A stretch of DNA of 64,000 nt from Polytrichum commune (taxonomy: Eukaryota > Streptophyta > Polytrichopsida > Polytrichales > Polytrichaceae), in assembly GCA_950295325.1 (NCBI GenBank), contig OX485808.1, positions 8,742,501 through 8,806,500 on the forward strand. The letters are read 5' to 3'. Position numbers and translations under genes: made by a program. The notes beneath the pieces are model-generated. The model worked only from the letters and a program-made list of their open reading frames with translations. It was not told the DNA's origin and did not search any database. This document shows positions 44,966 through 54,937 of the stretch, piece after piece. How positions within the stretch are numbered: position 1 is the stretch's first letter; the number at the start of each line of letters is the position of its first letter.

Positions 44966-47900
44966 ATGGGTTCCAGTAGCAGCCGTAGCGCGAGCGATGA
45001 TCAAAGAAATGGTGCTGCTGTAGCAGCAGCAGCAGATCGGCAGCCCGCTTCTGCTTCCCGTCGTTCTTCTTTTCGTTTTCGCCCAGAGGTCAGTATACGT
45101 TTCTGGAAGTGGTAAGAGAGTCTTTAGCTGTGGTATGGTGTGGTATGGTATATGTCATGGCCGCCGATGTATCGAAAGGGGAGGTTGTTTGTCAGGGAAC
45201 AGGAGCGTCTTCTTTCTGTCGGTGATGTGTTCTGCTCTTCTTCTTGCTCCTTCCAGGCGACAAGATTCTTGCCGACACATCTTCTTTGTGGCTTCAAGAA
45301 ACTGAAACTGTAAATAGAGAGAGGACTAGTGTGATCTTGCTGCTGGTCTGGGATCATCGCCGCTTAGCAGCAGCCTAGCGGAGGTTCCGAGGTTCCCATT
45401 TTTATGGAATTGGTGTGTTTTAAATACTATCTATGATGGCCTTCGAGCGAAACTACTGTAGCGACCAGTCTGTGGAATCTTTTGGCAGAATTGCGTGTTG
45501 TTGTGTTGTGGAATTAGGTGTAGATGCTGGGGCTTCACTGCATCCACCTAATTTCGCTTTTAATGGCCTTGAAGTCGTTCATCTCATCTTACCTCATCTC
45601 ACCGGAAGCTGGGTCAGATTTGAGATTGAAAATCTGAGCGTTTGATCATTTGCTGCTGTCTGTTGTGTGTGTTCCGTATCTCTGGAGTTGTGATTTGTGT
45701 GGTAGGGGGTTTAAACTTACATCTTGAGGACATACGTTCCTGGACTTTCGATGATGCCTGTTGTAGTACTTTCTTTTAACAATAATGCTATTCGGGCACC
45801 TTGTACTAGTTGGTATCTTTGAATTGACGTGTATTTAGCGGCAGAATGATGTCGGAAAACCTGGTTGTTGAGCGGGGGGTTGTCAATAAGGTTGGGCACT
45901 GTGAGTACTACTAATTCTAGATGTATTAGTCTATGAGTACTTTGGGGAGTTTACAGAAGTGGTGAGTTGGAATATGTTTTTGGAGACCCTAAAAGTCGCA
46001 CTCACATGGAGGTTATGGTATAATTTGACCATCGTTTTGTGGGTCCAGCCAGTTAGTTTGATTGTCGTTGGGGAAGTGTGTAAGTGGGAGAATTACTAGC
46101 ACTGATCTTAATGGCCATGTGTTGCGCAAGGCAAAGGAAGGTTATTGTGAGAGAAAGATCTTGAAGTTGATGGGTTAATTTGTTGGCCTGTTGCTCATTT
46201 TGGAACTGACCAGCTTCCTCTTATCTGGATTGGATTTCCCTGATTATCATCGTTCGTAAATGAATGCAGACTGTGAACATTGAGGAGTTAATGCATTCTG
46301 GGAGTGCGCCGCGTTCTCGTTGGTTAGATACCGCAACTTTTGGGGATAGATACAATGACAACCAAGGATCATCAGCAAGCAGGGGAGAAATATCTGCAGA
46401 GCCTGGGCTTCTTCTGAGAGGGAGCAGTGGAGGCAGTAGTAGCAGTAGTAGCAGCAGTGCCACAATTGGCTTTGTTTATCATACGCAATTGCACAGTACC
46501 AGCTCAATGCAGGGGGGCAGCCTCCCCTCTGTTCACACAGAGTTGGACATAGTTGGTAGTGGAGAAGCAGGGTCCTCAAATTCGCCTAGTGTCCCACTAC
46601 AACGGCCCAGGGTTGGACCTTCCAGAGTTCATGGAGAAGATTCTAGAGATCTACCATATGGAGAGGGTAGTCGGCAATCCTTAGATGATGAAAGGTTGCA
46701 CGCTGTTTGTGAGACAACTTCGCGACGGCAGCGCGTTAATGAGATGCAGGAGCGGCTTCGTAGATGTGCAGGATTCCCACCATCTATTGATTTGCATGAG
46801 CTGGAAAGGCGGGGTCTAATGTCATCTGATGCAGCTGAACGACAGCATCGTATGGAGGTAATGTCAGGCACAGTCCACCAAGGGCTTTATGCCCCGTCAC
46901 GGAGTGATGGGGACTCTTATGATATGTCAGCCTGGGCAGCTCCCTCTTTCTTGCATGCCTGGGATCACCCGGAATTATGGGAGGGCAATTATGTGGGCCC
47001 TTCCAGCACAGTGGCAAGTTCAGGACGAACAAGTCCTCCTCTTGTGGAAAGTTCAAGTGTACGACGAGGGAGCTCTTCAGGTCGTGAAAGTAGGCGGACG
47101 AGTGGGAGGAGGCTTTGGGATGCACTCTCAAGAGCCACTTCACATCGGCGATCATCTCCAAGCATGGCTGCAACGACTGATGACAATGAAGATGGCATGC
47201 CAGTTGATGATGTTGAAGATATGGCAGAGGTTGGTAGTTTACATGGTAGCAGGGCCTTGGATATGGAAGAACGTCGAAGGCGAGTTCGATCTCAGGTTTG
47301 TCTTATTCTTCTGAGTGTACTTCATTTTTGGTTGCCAATTTTTGTACATAATGGTCCTTGATTCCCCTTGCTTCCCCTTGCTTTCTCGATGATTCCAGGT
47401 ACAGTCATTTATGAGGTATGACTTGTTTCAGGTGTGGGCACTACGTCGTCTGAGCAATGGTTTAGAAGGAGTTCCTTGGCATCCAGGGCCATGCTCAGTA
47501 AACCACCATGGTCATCGATGCTCTTGTGATACCCACGGAATGGTTGATGACACAAATACAAGGGCCAGCATCTCTCGCATCATCATCCTTGCTGAAGCTT
47601 TGTTTGAGGTAATCCATGGTCAAGAATCAAGTTGGATGGGATCAATGAATCTCAATTGGTTGTGTTGGCCATGTTCTATATACTGTGTATGGAGAAGGTT
47701 ACAATTGTTCAAATAGTATATGAGCTGGCTAAGGAGAAGGATAAAAATTGTGTGGAAAGCTTGTAGTATTACATTGTTAATTGCAGAGGTGCTCATTGGG
47801 TAGACACTCATGGTGGGTTGTTCTCAACAGGTGCTTGATGAGATTCACAGGCAATCTGTTGCGCTGTCTCAGTCTGCAGCTGTATCGCGAGCATCTTTGC

Positions 47901-49048
47901 CTGCCCCTTCTCCAGTGGTGGATGCGATTCCTACTCGCATACATTCCACCAAGCCTGCTGTTATTTGTGATGAAGCTGCACAGTAGGTTTTCTCAGCTTG
48001 TCCAGTGTCCACAGTCGAAGTCCATTGTGTTAACTCAAAAGAATAGGCTTCTCTTGCAGGTTGTTGCATGAAGGGGTTGCTGGAGCATCATCGCATTCCA
48101 TGAGTACAAGAACCTAATGGGAGACTCTGTGGCTGAACCTTCATGGAACCTTGTCTGATCTGAAGTGAAAGGACCCAATTCTGGAATACGTTTCTATTGT
48201 GTAGTCTGCAGGTTAGGCACATGTGTTGGGTTTCTTCCAGAAATTCCAATTGAATTTGGTTTACCTCCAATATGGAAGTGCACCTTATTACATCCCAGTA
48301 CTTTTGGGCGCGTGATTGTTTTGAGATTAGTGTGTAGAAAAGCTGGGTAGTCTTTGTCTTGTTATAGTAGCCTTTGTTGATGTTCTAAAAGCAAGAGGAA
48401 AGTTCATCATCACTAAACAAGATTCTCAGTTTAGTGCAGAGGGTTTTATTTCACTATACTTCAATATGGTGCATTAGTGACATCCTCAGTAGATGTCCCC
48501 AGGATTCCTGCGTTGTGTGACTGTATTTCTGAGCCTCACCATTTTCAGTCATTATCATCTTGGTTCAAGCTGCATTCAACATATCATGAGTGATACTTGA
48601 ACTGTATGCTGATGTCTTGAAGTGCACTTGTTCAGGTGCTACATCTGCCTGGTGGAATATGAGGATGGAGATCAGATCAGAATACTTCCATGCCAGCATG
48701 AATATCACAAGGGATGCGTTGACAAGTGGCTGAAAGAAGTTCATAGGTATGGCTTCCCCTATATTTGTCATCTAACTTACATGAAACGTCAAATAATTTC
48801 ATGTGTTCCATGACTTCCATTGGTTGTTTGTTCCATATCTTCATCCATCTTGCATGTTTCTGGCAAGAAATTTTCATCCATTCCTGTTTACCATGTGAGT
48901 CATCTTTGTCTCCATTTTGTATCAGTGTCCTGTCAGACTGTCCCCTGTCCTTATGTGATCTTTCTTGTGATGCAGAGTGTGCCCTCTATGCCGTGGAGAT
49001 GTGTGCGATGTTAAGCCACTTGAATCAGGTCTTGAAGCAGCAGTGTAA
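44966..49048 (+). CDS. RING-H2 E3 ubiquitin ligase (6 exons, 553 aa)
   Basis: Coding exons: 44966-45088, 46270-47295, 47432-47608, 47831-47982, 48636-48746, 48976-49048; total 1662 nt, phases agree. The C-terminal RING-H2 (C3H2C3) has Cys494, Cys497, Cys512, His514, His517, Cys520, Cys532 and Cys535, within [20 protein letters not shown] and [16 protein letters not shown], then [11 protein letters not shown]. It would recruit an E2 to ubiquitinate substrates. Ahead lie a conserved plant region ([33 protein letters not shown]) and a long Ser-rich, probably disordered middle. The start MGSSSSR is a candidate N-myristoylation site (Gly2, Ser6), which would place it at membranes. I chose 44966 because exon 1 joins exon 2 in phase 0 and gives this start; the ATG at 46264 lies before the exon 2 acceptor. 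Substrate unknown. Subfamily recalled from similar plant proteins, not searched. Confidence 0.88.
47399..47431 (+). other. Possible 33-nt in-frame extension of RING gene exon 3
   Basis: Two splice acceptors precede exon 3: GATTCCAG ending at 47398 and TTGTTTCAG ending at 47431. Using the first adds [11 protein letters not shown] in frame without a stop. The downstream site gives [12 protein letters not shown], which matches related plant proteins as I recall them, so I used that one. Confidence 0.45.
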
Positions 49049-50205
49049 AATTATCAGGCACCTTTGGATCATCGTCCACTTCTTAAAGTTGCTCTGTAGT
49101 CTTCTAACTTTACCAACACTGAACATAGTTTCAGGAGTTGGCCAGACTGTATCTATTCTTGATTTGTTGCATTGTATGTGTTCAAGATATTTGAACTTTG
49201 TGTATAATGTGATCCATGTTTGCTACCCATTTCAAAGATCTGCGCAGAGGTATCTTCAATTGGGGCATAGCATCTCCTGTAGGTTATGTGCTCTATGCAC
49301 ATTGTCAAGTTTCGAATGTTGGTATTAGATGCTTAGATGGGTTAGCTGATCAGCTTTTTCAAAGTCTGTGAGGAGATTGTACAGGTGCTAATTCCGTCTT
49401 GATCGGCTGATAATCTTAAAGAAAGATTCTTGAACTTGCAACCTTATAACAATGAGCTATCCCTTCTTGAGAAGGATCCTTTTTGCCATCCATAGAGAAG
49501 TGAAAGTCAGTGTCAGCACAGTATGGACCTAGTGTAGTCCATGAAAGTTGAGACTAGATCTAAGTTGGACACTTGGCCACTTTAGAACTCAGACCTTTTT
49601 AATTCTATGACCTTGACCTCCCACTCAGACTAAACTCCTGTACAGAGTCGAATCAAGAAATTTGATGCAATTGCATGATATGAGAGGCTGTGTTTGTGTG
49701 TGGTTTTAACATTTTCTGTTGAATTTGCACACATACAAGACAAGGAATCTGAATGGATCTCACAAGTGAGACCAGACCTACGAATATGTGCAGAACTAAC
49801 TTGCAGGTGTTTTCTATGTGTATCATGTCAATTACCTTGGGGGCACATTTTATCCTGGGTGTGCTCTCTTAGGGAAAACAGTGTGTGGATGAGAAGTAGA
49901 ATTACCTATGTCACTAGAACTGGACTGTGATAAGGGCCCTAAAGGGTCCTTGTGCACTTCCGGTTAAGGCTTCAGTTAGAGTAAGTAACTTAGGCACTCA
50001 AACTCCACCATTTATGGTCTTTTCTGTCACTTCCTTTTTGGAGTTACTCTGTGCTATGATGCTTTACAAAGAATGTAAGATTTTGTCAAGTAAAGTCGCC
50101 TATTATGTAAATTGTTCAAACAACTCATTTGAACTTTGCTAGTAAAGAAAAATCTTAAATAAGAAGTGAGAGCAATGTGTAATTCCGAATAGTAAGTGAC
50201 ACTAA
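49049..50205. other. 3' flank of the RING gene, no further gene seen
   Basis: The first few hundred bases probably include the 3' untranslated region. Open frames of 60-187 codons from 48765 to 50142 overlap RING introns, exons or this flank and lack any motif. Poly(A) signals cannot be assigned with confidence. Confidence 0.4.
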
Positions 50206-50261
50206 ATACCATAAACGCTGTACTATAATGCAGAGACAATGAAGTACAGCGTTTATGGTAT
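50206..50261. repeat. Perfect 19-bp hairpin with 18-nt loop
   Basis: ATACCATAAACGCTGTACT at 50206-50224 is the exact complement of AGTACAGCGTTTATGGTAT at 50243-50261. The sequence just before it (GTGACACTAAATACCATAAA) is the terminal word of the element family at 13300 and 21640, so this may be a very short internally deleted copy of that family. Confidence 0.8.
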
Positions 50262-50421
50262 GAAGAGAATCAGCTAACATATGAGGTAGCTTACCTATGT
50301 AGGAGCTAATTAATCTCGGACACGTGTTGTTTCTAGAATTAGATAAAAAGCTATCAAATTAGAACTTGGTTAACTTTATGGATCTTGCTTTTGTGAAGAA
50401 ATTTTAAATTATCCATATCTT

Positions 50422-51110
50422 GTGGAAGCATTGATGGGCACTTTAAGGAAAGAAGCATTTGTCGGGGTCACATGTTGGGATCCCAAATTCCATCTATGCA
50501 AGGCTCTTGAAATTTGGGAAGGAGACTTTAAAAACTCTCATTGGAAGGTTTTTGAGAAGGGCATGAAAAGACACATGATATCTAATGTCAAAGTATGTTC
50601 TTTGGCAACCTATCATATTTTGTTGACCGAATTTTGAGAACTCCTCATAGAAGTATATGCTCTTAAGCTCACCATGGGTTTTCAACAATGGCTTGCTCAC
50701 CTACCCTTCTTTTGGTTAGTCAGTCAAGCAAGCTCACTTTCCCAACACCTGGTCAAAGAAGGATTTAACACTTGGCACAAATCAACAACCATGTAGAAGG
50801 CATCATGGGTCTATCTCATCGGGAAACCCATGACAACCCAACAACATCAAAAATTGCCTTAGATGACATCAAGGAGGCTTTTCTTGCTAGAGAGTGGAAT
50901 TTGTTCCATCTCTTAGAGAAGAAACTAGATTTCCTCCACAAGGATTTTCTCAAATTTGAATGTGAATTGTACTTGAAGCAACCATTGACACCACCACAAT
51001 GCAAGATCATCGGTGCTTAGTGCACTGCGAACCATAGACTTGCAATTGAAATTGGATGGTGGTTGAAGTCATTCTTTTAGTTGGATCACGAAGTTGACAT
51101 TAGTCTCTAT
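50422..51110 (+). pseudogene. Decayed retroelement-like coding fragment
   Basis: Across shifting frames I read YALKLTMGFQQWLAHLPFFW, SQHLVKEGFNTWHKSTTM, DDIKEAFLAREWNLFH, KKLDFLHKDFLKFECELYLK, PPQCKIIGA and, past a stop, ANHRLAIEIGWW. The last resembles the NHRLAIE-type motif that precedes the C-terminal zinc knuckle of some LINE reverse transcriptases. Frames are broken by stops. The element class is uncertain; the coherent protein-like phrases in order argue that it was once coding. Confidence 0.5.
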
Positions 51111-51959
51111 CTCTGCCACTACAGGGAATTAGCCGGTTTGAAACCATCCTGATGTACTTTCAGTCCCATTAGCCATTTGGCTTCCCAAGCTCTAAAATCA
51201 ATTTCATTTCACTTCATTCAAACCCCTAATGCTAATGATTAGCGTTTTTTTTTTTTTTCTTCTTCTTTTTCTTGAATGCCTACCTCTCATTTTTCCCATC
51301 TCTTCTCCGTTTCACTACAAGGTGGGCCACATTATTTCTTCCATCAGCCTAAATTAACATTCATTTGGATTTATTGAACAACATTTTATCAACAAACGAT
51401 GTTGTAATATCATATTCAACATTCACATTTAGGCAAATGATACATTTTCATAACATTCAATAATATTTAATTTCTTATTAATTATCATGAAATGCAATTG
51501 GTGTGGACCATAAATATCATAATGTTCATAATTAAAGTCACACTTAAAACTTGGGCAAGTTGAGTAAAACATTGGTTGGTCAACCTTTGATTAGTCACAC
51601 TCGGGAGGTGTGGGTGTATGATCAAATAACCAGGATATGAGTTAGTTGATTCTCGCACTCTCATATTATTAGCTGATATTCCTAATTAGGCAGTGCATGC
51701 AATTTGATCATGATTGTAGTTTACTAACATTTTGGTTAGCTAATCCTCACCAACTCTCAACTTAGTTGATTTTCTTAACTAGGTGGTGCAAATGTAATTT
51801 AGTTACTAATATTAAATGGACACCTATATGATTTATTATTGTGTGGTTAGGTGTTTATTTAAATATGGACACCAAAAAGATTTGTGTCTAAACGAGATTA
51901 GACTATAAGCCCAAAATTTGTCCTTAACCAACCCTACTTGATGCTCTCAAGCCAACCTT
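51111..51959. other. AT-rich intergenic stretch, no gene seen
   Basis: A T-rich run lies at about 51246-51276. Short diverged direct repeats (AGTTGATT, TAACTAGG, TAATTAGGCAGTGCA) occur at 51640-51810. Nothing else is recognisable. Confidence 0.35.
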
Positions 51960-52150
51960 TATGGCTCAAGTATGGGATTCTTCCCACCTTGGGGAGAGAA
52001 TTAGACTACCTTTCTCTCAAGAACTCTCAATTACGAATGTGATACGTGATCGAAACAAACCTTATCACCATTCCAACGCAAAATCATTGTTGCTTATTGG
52101 ATCTCAAACCATAAATTTGCTATTGAAATTGGCCGGTGGTCAACTTTTTC
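51960..52150 (+). pseudogene. Second fragment of the same retroelement-like sequence
   Basis: At 52055-52140 the sequence AATCATTGTTGCTTATTGG, then CAAACCATAAATTTGCTATT and GAAATTGGCCGGTGGTCAAC, follows 50990-51070 (AGATCATCGGTGCTTAGTG, CGAACCATAGACTTGCAATT, GAAATTGGATGGTGG). It is a separate copy of the NHRLAIEIG region and is followed directly by a CACTAAAT-family MITE. Confidence 0.45.
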
Positions 52151-52167
52151 CATTCCTAGAAATAATG

Positions 52168-52541
52168 CACTAAATAATGTATTAAGTGTCACCGATTCTC
52201 TTTGTATTGCTCAATACTAATTATAAACCATCCATGTAGTGCCACCACCACCAAATGTAAACCTAACATTATTTATTATGTGTTGTAAAAATATTTTGGG
52301 CATGATAGATTTACAATGTTGCAATTATTGTCACTTTACTAACTTGATTTTTCATCCAAATTTCAATCATTCATGATAATATTCCATTACAAAAATGTTA
52401 GGATGCAGAATATGCCAAAAGTGGATGAACTAAAAGTAAGTTGCGATGACAATACTTGTAAGCTTATTCATCAGAAGTGTCATTAGAAAAGTTACCACAA
52501 TGACATAAAGTGTCATATGACACTAGATACGATATCTAGTG
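52168..52541. mobile_element. CACTAAAT-family MITE, complete copy (374 bp)
   Basis: Starts CACTAAATAATGTATTAAGT and ends ACACTAGATACGATATCTAGTG-like, so the two ends are inverted repeats and each end is itself partly self-complementary. This uninterrupted copy serves as the reference for the nested copies at 13003 and 26692. Flanking bases (ATG and TAG) do not show a convincing 3-bp duplication, so the CACTA-like label rests on the ends alone. Confidence 0.75.
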
Positions 52542-53305
52542 TAGTTTGCCACTTTTGCTCTTACAGTGTAGTTAAAGTGAGGCACACTTTGTGTTAGAAT
52601 GGCCCCTTTACAACATTATTTCACATAGGTTTCTTTCCCTGCTTCAAAATGCAATACAAGGTTATCTAAAGTTTTTCTTCTAACTGGATCATTGCGTGGA
52701 TATCGATAGTTATCTCACGGCGGCCACTGCACTTTGTCACTCTAGGAATTTGCCTTTTGACCCTATCTTCTAGTCCCTTAATATATTTATTCCCTTTTTG
52801 GACATATAACTTCTATCTCATGGCTTCATTTCATTCTAGGGTCAATAGCCAACATGATTAGGGGGACCTATATGACCATTTCATAAGAAAGAGAATCTTC
52901 ACTTTGATATTGAATTAATACTCATATGAGATCTAAAAATGATGAGGAAAATGGCTGCGCTCACGACTTGGATTTGCTAATCATCTTGCACTAATTGCCT
53001 GGTTGGTTTGTATCAAATAATCTAAATAAAAAGTATGCATTTTTATCAATATGGTGTATCACGTCTAATTATATACTTTTATGTATATCCATGAAATGGT
53101 TTACAACTTTGTCACTTCTCAAGAAAAAGCCCTCGACACTGCTATTCAAAGTAGAAAATGACTAAATTCAAAGTTAACTCAAAGATTGTAGAAACCATTC
53201 CAAGTTAGTCCAGTCAATTCTAATTTGTCTTCACAATGTATATAATGCTTATGTTTCATGACTTGAGGATGAATTGTAGCTGCTGTGCTTGCTCCTGGCA
53301 CATAG
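52542..53305. other. AT-rich intergenic stretch, no gene seen
   Basis: No element ends or coding motifs recognised between the CACTAAAT copy and the hAT target duplication. Confidence 0.35.
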
Positions 53306-53313
53306 CTCACCAC

Positions 53314-54146
53314 CAGGGCATAAAATTGACACCCTGGGGGGTGTATTTTGCTTCCTAGAGTGTCCTAGGACACCCAAATCTCAAACAGGGTGTCCCCGAG
53401 GACACCCAAAAATTCTACAAGGGTGTCCTTTTTACACCCAAAAAAAATTCAGGGTGTCCCCTGTATTTGTAGGGCCTACCAGTGTATATGTTTGACAAAG
53501 TTTTTGCAAGTATTTCTTTTTTGACACGCAAAAACTTGCACAAAAAAAAAATGCACGTCAATTGACACGCACATTCTAGAAATTGACACGTACTGTGACT
53601 TGTGAAGAAAAAAATCACACGTGGTCTTAAAATGCACCAAGCTTGGATGGTTTATTCTTCCAATTTGGACTATGTTGGAAGATATCCTCATATGACAAAG
53701 TTGTGGCAAGCTGTTCTTGTAATTTCTGCTAGTACAACTTCTTGTGAGAGAGGATTTTCTACTCAAAATCATATTAAATCTACTTTACGGTGTAGTTTGG
53801 TATTAGAGACTTTGGAAGCACAAATGAGAGTTGCAATGGCAAAAATCCCCATAGAGGCCATTGACTTTGAACAAGTATGGGTAAAGTGGTGTGCTATGAA
53901 AGGCCGCCGCTTGTAGGTTTGATTTGCATTGCAAGTTATGATATGTAGTGATTTTTTTGATTTTTAATTGAGATTTTGAAATGATATTATATATTTTTCA
54001 AAATTGTACCTATTTTGACAAAAAAAAAAATTTAAGAGAAATTTATGAGGACACCCAAAAATTGGAGCAGGGTGTCCATGGGACACCCAAAATTTGGGAC
54101 AGGGTGTCCCCTGGAAATTTGGCTAGGGTGTCAAATTTATGGCCTG
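53314..54146 (+). mobile_element. 833-bp hAT element, internally deleted, with 8-bp target duplication
   Basis: The left end CAGGGCATAAAATTGACACC and the right end GGTGTCAAATTTATGGCCTG are inverted with two mismatches. CTCACCAC flanks it exactly at 53306-53313 and 54147-54154. Eight-base duplication and CAGGG-type ends are diagnostic of hAT. Both subterminal zones (53320-53470 and 54045-54125) are packed with GGGTGTCC and its complement GGACACCC in both orientations, likely transposase binding sites. The only coding remnant is a transposase C-terminus, so the element cannot move by itself. Confidence 0.95.
53602..53916 (+). pseudogene. hAT transposase C-terminal dimerisation domain remnant
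   Basis: The frame contains YPHMTKLWQAVLVISASTTS, CERGFSTQNHIKSTLRCSL and LETLEAQMRVAMAK. The SCERGFS block and the following RCSLVLETLEAQMRV are the conserved hATC dimerisation region of plant hAT transposases. The N-terminal BED finger and catalytic DDE parts are absent. The surviving 100 or so codons end in a natural stop, so the deletion removed the front of the gene. Confidence 0.9.
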
Positions 54147-54241
54147 CTCACCACAACAAAACAAGAGACACTTGGTTCCCCCAAGAACACATATTTCAGG
54201 AAGGTGATGCATTATTTAAGTTACTCATGACTTCAAACATA

Positions 54242-54540
54242 CACTAAATATAGTAGTTAGTGTCAACAATTCTATTTGTCTTGCTCAGTACTAATTGTAA
54301 ACCACCCATGTAGGGTCACTAACACTAAATGTAAACCTCACATCATTGCCATTGCTTGTAAAAAAAGTTTGGGCACTCTAGATTTACAATGTTGCAGTTA
54401 TTGCCACATACTAAGTGATTTTCATCCAATAATTCATTACAAAATTGTTAGAATGCAAAATATACCAAACTTTTGTTTCAAAAATTGGCATGTGTAACAA
54501 TATATTGGGATGATAGTACTTGTAAACTTACAAAATTTCT
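54242..54540. mobile_element. CACTAAAT-family MITE, right-truncated copy
   Basis: Begins CACTAAATATAGTAGTTAGT and keeps TGCTCAGTACTAATTGTAAA, GTAGGGTCACTAACACTAAA, TTTACAATGTTGCAG and the GTACTTGTAAACTTA phrase. The right end is absent. It lies about 90 bp from the hAT target duplication. Confidence 0.7.
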
Positions 54541-54937
54541 CTGACATGACTTTTGATGCTTGCATCAAAGTGCAGTTGGTTCCCGATCCCAACGAACACT
54601 CTTACGAAGCTTAATTATGTAGTGACCTTGAGCACTACGATAGAATGGATAAAGAAAGCTACTAGGAAAGACTCGAGCATTCCAGTCCATGTACCCTCTA
54701 AGCTCATTGTTCTCTTAGCAGTTTGGATATTCTCCTGCCTCATAGGAAAGGGCCACTATGAACAACTCTGAGAAATCCTCTGCTTGGTGAATAGATAGAT
54801 AGATATAAATGCCAGCTCCCACAGGAGCAAGCATGAATGACGAGCCTCTTAGCCCGCAGGCTACTGCCCCCTATATTTTAAGAGGCAGGGCTCATGTTAT
54901 ATAGTATGCTTTCTGTTTTTAGTGCAACTTCAAAAGC

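Noticed and set aside
46264-47361. A single-exon 365-residue gene starting at 46264
   Set aside because: It is exon 2 of the RING gene read through into an intron; the acceptor lies at 46269 and the donor at 47296.
48765-49328. A 187-codon plus-strand frame across the last RING exon
   Set aside because: It overlaps the RING exon in another frame and runs through intron and 3' flank without any motif.
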